Positions 56,410-64,000 of a stretch of DNA of 64,000 bases are shown here, piece by piece. This DNA comes from Isoetes taiwanensis (lineage: Eukaryota > Streptophyta > Lycopodiopsida > Isoetales > Isoetaceae), in NCBI GenBank assembly GCA_021234155.1, contig JAJEKV010000011.1, positions 14,175,255 through 14,239,254 of the forward strand. The letters are read 5' to 3'. The position numbers and the translations under genes were made by a program. The notes under the pieces are model-generated. The model searched no databases. It worked only from the letters and a program-made list of their open reading frames with translations, and was not told the origin of the DNA. The stretch's first letter is position 1; every line of letters starts with the position of its first letter.

Positions 56410-57712
56410 AACACCGGTTCAGGGTCTCAAGGCCAAGGCCGACAACACCAGTGGCAACCTAGGAATTTGTTCGGCCGGGAACACGACGACGAACAAGACA
56501 TGACAATTGAGACAGTGAATGCAAGATTGGCCCAGATGCGGAATCAGATGCAGCAATTACTACAGTGGGCAATACCACTAATGCATGCTCAAGAGTATGG
56601 ACCGCCTCCACCACCTCCACCACCTGTGGGAGATATTGACGAAGCACCTCAGCCGGAAAGAGAGGAAAATCAGGCGCCCGAGAAGGAAAGGGAGAAGAAG
56701 AGGCAGGAGGAGCTCATCTCGTTCCAGCTCTACCAGATCAGAGACCTCAGACAGTGGATCCGGCAGTAGCTCCGACAGTGAGTCAGACACGTCACAAGGC
56801 AGGAACAAGAACAGAAGGACAGACGACTACCAAAAGAAGGTAGACAGTGCAATGAGTAATGTCTGGAAGACAAGAAAGTTGGGACAGTTCTCAGGGAAGG
56901 ATAGGTCAGGTATGGAGGCAGAAGCATGGCTTGATGAGATGGAAGAATTCGGGAACCCTTATAATATGAAGGATAAGGACATAGGTAAAGTGGCAACGGC
57001 AAATTTGATAGGACCAGCCAGAATATGGTGGAAAGGATATGCAAAGTTCAATAAGCTGAGAAGGAACAATTGCAAGTTCAGGACTTTCAGCAAGGCATTC
57101 CGCAAGCACTACGTGCCGAGATCCCACACAAGCAGGCAGATACAGCAGTTTTACAGGCTGGACCAGGGCAACTTATCCGTAGCCAAGTACACCGAAGACT
57201 TTATGAGGCTGAGACTCAATGTACCTAGAATCACGGAAAGGCAAGCAGTGGATGGATACATTGAAGGGCTGAACAGCAATATTAAGAGGTTGGTTCGGGC
57301 AATCAACCCAAGGACAGTCGGGGAGGCCGAGGATAAGGCCTTGAGTGTAGAGAAGGCACCAATAACTCCAGGGCAGAAACAACTATCATTCAAAGGGAAG
57401 ACAACAGGGCAGTATCAAACTAGGCAGGCGGCCTCTACACCAGCAGGGAGCCAGTACCAAGGTACGGCTCAAGGGAAGTCTTTTGGGGACCGTAAGCCAC
57501 AGGAAGGATCCAAAGGCAAGTCAATTAAGTTTCTCCTAGATAGCATCCCAAAGGAGAAAAGACAGGAATGCATAGAAAAGAAATTGTATTTCTGGTGCTT
57601 CCAGCCAGGGCACCGAATGCACAATTGTCCCTTCGTCATGCAGGCGGCTCTAGCTGAACTTGCCGATTGGGAATCACCAGCCGAGGGAGATGAAGAAGAA
57701 GGTGACCAATAG
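56410..57712 (+). pseudogene. Gag of C3
   Basis: An N-terminal acidic/proline block (DDEQDMTIETVNARLAQM, PPPPPPPPVGDIDEAP; 56467-56769) shifts frame near 56690 into a Ser/Arg run and the capsid domain (AEAWLDEMEEFGNPYNMKDK, ANLIGPARIWWKGYAKF, LSVAKYTEDFMRLRLNV). The zinc knuckle WCFQPGHRMHNC keeps three of the four metal ligands: the first Cys is Tyr (LYFWC). It ends GDQ, then an in-frame TAG (57710-57712) before pol. Confidence 0.8.
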
Positions 57713-59101
57713 GAAGCCCAAGACTTCATAGAAGGTGAGAGTAAAATTTGTGCAGCTATTGAGTCAGGGGATGTTAAGAATCAGTCTACAGTAATCTCGG
57801 CGGAAGGAATTATAGATAGCAAGCCATATATAGTCTTGATAGATACAGGTAGTTCCCACAACTTTGCCTCTCCAAGGCTTGCTGCTCTCACGAAGAATAA
57901 GATCTTGAAGTCCAAGCCAAGGCCAGTTAGCATGGCAAGCGGCGCCATTCGTCACATTAAGGAGAGGAGGATCAGTTTTGACATAGATCTTAGTGGAAGC
58001 AAGTGGCCGATGGCGCCGAAGTGATGGACATTGGGAAATATGACCTCATAGTAGGAATGGAGTTCTTAAGGCTAGCAAAAGCTATGATAGATTGCGACCG
58101 CAGCGAAACCTCCATGACGGCACCGGACGACAATCGATACGTAGTAAAAGGTAAGAAGGTAACTTCAGTTATGCAATGTATCTCTATGAAGCAGTTGAGG
58201 AAAAGCATAATAAGAAATAGGGTGGATTACATCTTGAGGCTAGAGGCAGTTGACCCAAGTAAAGCAAAGGAAAGTGAGTCAAGTGAAAATCAGTTGCCTA
58301 GGCCGATAGCAAGGCTCATTAAGGAGTTTCAAGATGTATTCACGGATGAAATCTGCCAGCTACCACCTTATAGGGGTGTAGAGTGTGAAATCACATTAGC
58401 TCCAGACGCTAAGCCGACCAGCAAGGCACCCTATAGGATGAGCACTCCAGAGCTGGTAGAGCTCAAGAAGCAGTTGCAAGAATTGCTTGAGCTCGGATTC
58501 ATAAGAGCAAGCGTGTCTCCTTTCGGAGCACCCATCCTTTTCGTCAAGAAGAAAGACGGAAGTCTAAGGATGTGCATCGATTATCGTCAGCTTAACAAGC
58601 AAACGATAAAGAATAAGTATGCTCTGCCAAGGGCAGATGACTTGATGGACCAGCTCCAGGGAGCAAAAGTCTTCTCCAAGATTGACCTAAGATCGGGCTA
58701 CCATCAAATAAGAATCAAGGAGGAAGATATACATAAAACCGCCTTCAGAATGCGGTATGGGCACTATGAGTTTAAGTAATGCCCTTTGGCTTATCCAATG
58801 CCCCGGCAACCTTCATGCGCCTAATGAATAATATCTTCCGCGAATTCTTAGATGAATTTGTCATCGTATTCTTCGACGACATCCTAGTCTACAGCAAGAC
58901 CATGGAAGAACATTGTCGGCACTTGAGAAGAGTTTTGGAGAAGCTAAGGCGGCATCGATTGTATGGCAAGCTTTCTAAGTGCCACTTCGCAACAGGCTGA
59001 GTGGAATATTTGGGTCATGTGGTGTCATCTGAAGGGATCTCCACTAATCCGGCAAAGACAGAAGCCATAGTAGATTGGCCGGCACCAAGAAATGTGCGCG
59101 A
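57713..59101 (+). pseudogene. Protease-reverse transcriptase of C3 (truncated pol)
   Basis: The frame continues directly after the gag TAG. The protease active site is VLIDTGSSHNFASPRL (57830-57880). After a shift near 58005 come [16 protein letters not shown] and the [37 protein letters not shown] base is lost at 58777 (EFK then TAATG), followed by [20 protein letters not shown] and [10 protein letters not shown] (catalytic FxDD near 58873). TGA at 58998 precedes VEYLGHVVSSEGI. Coding ends at WPAPRNVREV, fused to LTR sequence. RNase H and integrase are missing. The motifs are typical Ty3/gypsy, close to chromovirus RT by eye. Confidence 0.85.
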
Positions 59102-60377
59102 AGTGTGTGCAAGATTGTGGAGTGAGCACGGCTTCGACCACTTCAAGGACCATGGAGACGCCAGGAATGGGAGGGAGCGCTTTGGGAGCAGGTATTAGGA
59201 GTAGTGTTCATAGTAATTCATCTGGAAGTTAGCACTCCAGATGAATCAATATTTCGTATCTAGAGTAGAGCCATCCTAGAACCCTTAATCAACATCTCGA
59301 ACCCTAATCAAGGAACCCTAACTGTAAGTTAGATATGTATGATTAGGTTAGATGTTATTCTAATGATTATCATGATATGATGTTATGTGATGATGGTTGA
59401 TCGTGTTTGCTCCTCTTGTATTGGGAAGGGGGGTAGAGACCTAGTAGCCTTACTTAGTAATGCTCCTAGTTAGATCCTTTAGTTCCTATTATTATACGGC
59501 CTGTTCATAGGAACCCACCGGGCTAAGGGGGCTATGACGTGACTCAGCACTACATAATGGGGCTAGAGGAGATACGGAGGGAGGGTCTCTACTGAGCGTG
59601 GCTACTGGGGACCCCATAGCGGGCTAGGCTTATGGCCGGTCACTTCGTGTGGGCCGGGCATGGGTCCGACACCTCCTGGGGCAATGGTGTTGCCCTGCCT
59701 CTCAAGAGTTGCAGGTGTTGGCCTAGCTCTTGTTTTGGGGGGTAAATCGGGGACGAATCGTGTGTCGCCACGATTCTCTAGCCGCCCGTGGAACCTCTAG
59801 ATCCTAGAAAGGGGAGATGCAACCCTTCCTGCCTCGACGGACCAGGGAGATGCAACCTGGAGTAGTCCCAATGGGTGATACCATGGGATTGCATATCCGG
59901 AAGGCTAGAGTCATGCCAGAGCCTGATCTAGCCCATCTGCAAAGTATGCACAGGAGGGGCGGATGGAGTGGTCAACCCCAGTCATTGTCTATAGCCAGCC
60001 CCGCCATTGTTATGACTCGGTCTGCTCTATCTTGAGGCCTAGCCGTCAGTCTACCTCCCCATGAGTCTGAGCCTTGGGTAGAAGCTCTCATGTTTTATGG
60101 CATATGATTATCTCTGTTGTAGCTATGGATACGTGGATGCGCTACCCTTCCGAATAGTATGATGTATTGTTATTGCTAGTTCTGACATTGTTTCCGCTTC
60201 CGCTATGATAGGAGCCTATAGCGGAAGGGCGCGCAAGTCACATTCGTGTCCCCTTCCCGCACTAGGGATACCCTGGAGTGCGGGATAGACGGAGGGCCTA
60301 TGCAGTCGAAGGACCGGATGGGGGATTTCCTACGGAGTGTACGGCGGGGCGCCGTATATTTTGTAGGGAGCGTCACA
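59102..60377 (+). repeat. 3' LTR of C3 (lacks first ~366 bp)
   Basis: From agtgtgtgcaag it follows 39302-39478 and then, without interruption, 49278-50235. It ends CGTCACA at 60377. The uninterrupted stretch gagccatcctagaacccttaatc (59269-59291) is the empty site for the DNA transposon. Confidence 0.9.
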
Positions 60378-62204
60378 CTAGGAGTTCAACCATTATTATC
60401 ATAGTAGTATGAAGATGTGATTTTATGGATGTTCGACTATAAAATTGGCATCGTGTGATTTTGGTGAAATTAAGGTGCTAACAATGCTTTAAAAAGATTT
60501 GACAATCGCTTCATAAACATTTTGTTAAGCAGGTATAGAGATACATGATGTGTTCTAAGGGAGACTGTCCCCTTAAAATGCAATATATGGGAACAACGTT
60601 CCCATTAGGATCTCTCGTTGTTGCGGCATAGTAAAAGTATCCGATGAAAGGACAAGCCTATAGATCAATCCAATAGAGGCAAAGTTGGACAAACATCATT
60701 CGTTGTTAGTATTTGAAGACACATCATCTAAAAACCATGCACCATAATTTACTGTAGCCAAAAAGTTGTATTTCTAAGTGTAACAATCAAATTGAAACAA
60801 AATCATTCTTGCCATCCAGCCTAGAAACGCGTCGTGCATCCCTTTGGTGGAAATTCTCAATAACTCGCTATTGCAAGAACAATGATTCCATTGTCTCAAG
60901 GCCTTATGTTGCATTAATTTTCCTCTGTCAAGCTGAGTCCTTCTAATATGGGTGCAAACGAAATAGGTCATTATTATAACCTCATCCCTTCTACATAGGT
61001 TAGGAAGAACATATATCAATCTTTGTAAGTACAGCTAGGGATTTAAAATGTTCTAACTAGAGCATTTTCAGGTACTGAAAGGCCCATTGATTCAAGTACT
61101 AATAAGCTTGAACATATTAAATACTTAAGTGCTGATGCTTAAGTAAAACTCAAGTACTAATATGCTTGAGTGGCTGTTGTTTTGGACAGCATGCCTTCTG
61201 TCATCATTAGGGATTGCATACAGGTTACTTCAAAAGCAGGTTCTCAAGACAAAGATCACGTACTTGTTTATTTTTCCTACTTCATCATGTGTTGTTACAT
61301 GTTACAGGAGTAATCTGGTATGTAAATTTTCTATTTGTCTCATTAGGAGACTGAATAAGCATGCCAGGGGGAGATGAAGAAGTTGAGATGTGAGCTCCTG
61401 TAGTAATCTCCTTCAGAGTTGCATGTACTTTTATTACAAAAATTAAAAAGTGGCACTTCCTTTTCTCCAAAAAAAAAAAAAAAAAAAAAAAAAATTTTGT
61501 AAGTAGGCGAAGAAAAGCATCATTGTTTGTGTGGGGAATCAAACAAAGCAAACTTACTTTAATAAAATGGAAGCCTTATGGACAACTATGGCAATGTTTT
61601 ACTATAAGCCTGTAATAAACACATCTCTAAATGCATTACTTCTAAGCTGAAATTGGTAGCAAGGTATTGAAAAAATTTCACATTTGCAGAATTTTGATTG
61701 AAAATAGCGCTCATTTACCTGTCTAGAAGGGTTGAGCCCAACATGCTCTTGCTAAATGAAACATAAAACTATTGTCAATGTCAACTCCTCCTGCACAAAA
61801 AGACCAATGTCATTCCTAGGATGGGTCCTATGATAGGCATATACTGGGAGCTTTGTAAAACATTGAGTACAAATGGATCCCTCACTAGGGATAGATAAAT
61901 TTGGAAATATGAACTTTAAATGCTCCGAAACTAGACAATGCATCGAGAGCACGATGAAACTGAAGAATACAACATAAAAAATGGTTTAATCTGCCACTTG
62001 GTCGATGCAAAGGTGAGAAGACCCGGTGACTGCTCCTCATCGGGAAGAAGAACCACGCCTTCTTAGGTTTTTGAGGAAACCCAAGCAAAGAGTTGAAGCA
62101 TGACCCCACGCACTATGGCAACCACAAAGCCTTAAATAATCCTGCAGAATCAAGGCTGAAAGAAAAATAACCCGTCAATGAGTCAGATGCCATAGGCAAG
62201 AAGA
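60378..62204. other. AT-rich spacer without supported genes
   Basis: It contains a 28-base A tract at 61469-61496, which could be a retroposon tail. A 37-bp segment, cattcctaggatgggtccta and onward (61811-61847), is repeated exactly at 62762-62798. Short ORFs show no domain. Confidence 0.6.
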
Positions 62205-62521
62205 CTCGGAGGCTCCAGGGCCACGCCGAGAAAGAAACAACAGCCGACCAATCGGGAACCGTCCGCGGAATGACCATCGCGGGAAAAAACAACCGATTAG
62301 TGCTGCCTCGGAGGCTACAGCGCCACGCCGAGAAAAAACAATAAATATGATCTCGGAGGCAACAGCGCCATGCCGAGAGAAAACATGAATAATAAATATT
62401 GACTCAGAGGCTACAAAGCCACACCGAGAGAAAACATGAATGAATAAATAAAATACTAGTGCCATGCCGAGAAAGAGTAAACCAATAAGTATGCCTCAAA
62501 AGGCTACAGAGCCACACTGAG
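62205..62521 (+). repeat. Family of dispersed 26-bp hairpin repeats
   Basis: Units ctcggaggctNcagNgccac then gccgag lie at 62205-62230, 62307-62332, 62352-62377, 62403-62428 and 62495-62521, with a half unit at 62461-62471. Each can fold: CTCGG with CCGAG outside, GGC with GCC inside. In the last unit the stem changes on both sides (CTCA with TGAG). The units are separated by A-rich linkers (gagaaaacatgaataataaa). Confidence 0.75.
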
Positions 62522-62714
62522 GAAATCAAGAATGTAAATTTAAAGAACATGGAAAAAGAAATAACGAACACGATCAAATGAAAAAACCATCAAGGGAGGG
62601 AGGGTGAGGGAAACTGATAGGATAGAGAAGAAGGAGAAATATAGCTCAAGAGAACGCCGATGATAGAACAATGAAGAGAGGCTGAATAAATAGGAGGAGT
62701 GACAAAGGGACGTC

Positions 62715-62776
62715 CCCATCCAAGGAATGTCGGTTCTATTGCTGTCGCAATAGAACCGTGGCATTCCTAGGATGGG
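62715..62776 (+). repeat. Compact fold-back, miRNA-precursor-like or micro-MITE
   Basis: cccatccaaggaatgtcggttctattgc (5' arm, 28 nt; split CCCATCCAAGGAATG and CGGTTCTATTGC) pairs with the 3' arm across a 4-nt loop (tgtc), with one mismatch and a small bulge. The 3' arm runs into a 37-bp segment duplicated at 61811-61847. The loop is shorter than usual for plant miRNA precursors. Confidence 0.55.
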
Positions 62777-64000
62777 TCCTATGATAGGCATATACTGGCC
62801 GATAGAAGAGGAACAAACTCAAAAAACTACTCAGCATGGAAACTGAAAGGAAGAGAAGCTAAGGAGAAATATAGTATAAAGAAAGAGAGAAACGAGTCTA
62901 CAAGGTCACTGGAAAAGAGTGGATAGATAAGGCTGGCGGCAATCAGAGTAAAAATAAAGGAAGAGAAAACTAAGAAAAAATGGAGGAAAAAGGAGATAAA
63001 GAGAAGACAAAGACAAAGGAACAATGAAGAAGCAGAAAGAGCAAGTAATGCCGGAATGTAAACAATGGAATAAATAAAAATGAAGGAGAACACGATGGAG
63101 GAATGCTATGAGAGATGGAAACGGGAACATAAGAATGAAAAAGACAATGGAAAAATGAAGTAAGAGATGAGGGAAGGAACTTATGGGACAACACCAGACA
63201 GAGCCACGAACATGATGTCATCATCAAAGTAACGATCTCAAATGACTAATGTCCAAATTACACTAACAAAGATACTATAAAAGCAAACTATCCTAACTAG
63301 CAATAGAAAAAGAGCAAGAAGACAAAGAACCAAAGAAGGAACCAATGTGACTAATATAGTAATAATGTCACTAGAGTTAAACGAAACAATAAGCGAAAGA
63401 AAATAAATTAAGGAAACAATGCAAACACAACCAAAAAAGAGAAATGATATCAAAATGGAGCTACCGAGATAATGAGGAGTGTATACCAAATGGAGTGCAA
63501 CAAACCCATAATGTAGAAAATAAAAGCGATTGAAAATGTAGAATAAAGAAAGGAAACAAACACCCAAGTGACCCAAGTGACCCAATATAAAACACCTAGA
63601 AACAAACAAATCGACTGATAGACCGGAACAAATGGAGAAAAAAGGCACCAAGTACTGGGAAAAAGGGAAAATATGGAAAAGAGATGAGCAAAGGAGGGAA
63701 AAACGCACATTTAGATAATGAAGCAATGGCAAATGGACGGATTAGAATAGCAAAAACATGTCCAAGAAATACATAATAACTGGAATGATGATATCAAGAA
63801 AAGAAATAGAACCTAGAGCAAAAAGGACTAAAAATAAAAGAAAAGAAATATAGCCCTGGTAGATACCCCTATTCCAAGTCTAACATGTACCAATCCACAA
63901 AGACAAAAGATGAACAATTGCGGACATCCAAATCAAGCACACTCAACAAGAAAAAATGCAAGAACATGTCAACTAATCATCAAGAGTGCCAGAGTGGAAA
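62777..64000. other. Purine-rich low-complexity spacer
   Basis: The plus strand is strongly A/G biased from about 62820 to 63850 (aagaaagagagaaa, ggaagagaaaacta and similar). Open frames on the minus strand are long Ser/Phe/Leu strings caused by this bias and are not genes. Confidence 0.7.

Larger units (their letters stand above)
38936..60377 (+). mobile_element. LTR retrotransposon C3 (Ty3/gypsy) carrying an H3-like gene; host to two nested insertions
   Basis: The LTRs begin TGTGACG and end CGTCACA. The target duplication is CTGGG at 38931-38935 and CTAGG at 60378-60382 (one difference). Content after the 5' LTR is PBS, H3-like gene, structured repeats, unknown ORF, gag, protease and RT. 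Then the sequence jumps directly into the 3' LTR, missing its first ~366 bp: RNase H, integrase and the LTR start have been deleted. A 9795-bp DNA transposon splits the 5' LTR and a LINE splits the H3-like gene. Removing those leaves about 9.9 kb. The pol order and RT motifs are Ty3/gypsy. Confidence 0.88.

Noticed and set aside
62715-62776. Fold-back as a known conserved plant miRNA
   Set aside because: Arms do not match the conserved miRNA families I can recall, and the 4-nt loop is atypical.
62827-63732. Several hydrophobic minus-strand ORFs resembling membrane proteins
   Set aside because: They follow from the A/G-rich plus strand (Phe/Ser/Leu codons); no motifs, no conserved start context.

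Overview
Eukaryotic nuclear DNA from a land plant, probably a seed-free vascular plant (fern or lycophyte). The clues are an intronless 980-residue PLS-type PPR gene, an H3 gene with mixed H3.1/H3.3 residues, AT-rich spacers and dense nested retrotransposons. The species assignment is inference. Only two intact cellular genes are convincing: histone H3 (29893-30303, +) and the PPR gene (33522-36464, -). Almost everything else recognisable is transposon.

Left third (1-22.6 kb). Two minus-strand Ty3/gypsy elements of one family (A, 1-6514, cut by the window edge; B, 11066-22147, complete with 588-590 bp LTRs and a CTCCC target duplication) sit inside copies of a second LTR family, C. A lies in copy C1 (6515-8232) and B in a C LTR (C2, 10090-11065 plus 22148-22571). 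A/B elements have gag-PR-RT-RNaseH-IN, then an extra sense ORF with a coiled coil. Between IN and that ORF they carry a small conserved ORF on the opposite strand with its own CCAAT/TATA promoter. A copia RNase H relic lies at 9436-10075.

Middle (22.6-38.9 kb). This part holds a degraded Crypton-like tyrosine recombinase gene, a possible RT relic, duplicated promoter/first-exon modules (27.5-28.5 kb), several fold-back elements, histone H3 and the PPR gene.

Right (38.9-60.4 kb). One C-family element (C3, +) runs from 38936 to 60377. Its 5' LTR is split by a 9795-bp DNA transposon (39479-49273, TSD CCTA, TIR GGGTGGATTCA). That transposon has a DDD-type, Sola-like transposase on one strand and a coiled-coil/RING plus Ulp1-protease gene set converging on the other. 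C3 itself carries, upstream of gag, a histone H3-like gene: an H3-type ARTK tail start, a long charged and acidic insert, and a full H3 histone fold at the C terminus. A 5'-truncated LINE interrupts it. A second C copy (C1) has the same tail, so the H3-like gene appears to belong to the retroelement family; this is the most unusual system in the window. Three copies of a structured GC-rich motif and an unrecognised ORF follow before gag and a decayed pol.

Right end (60.4-64 kb). AT- and purine-rich spacer with a family of small hairpin repeats (62205-62521), a 28-bp-arm fold-back (62715-62776) and no supported gene. Coordinates of decayed elements are hand-derived; splice sites in the DNA transposon and Crypton genes are tentative.
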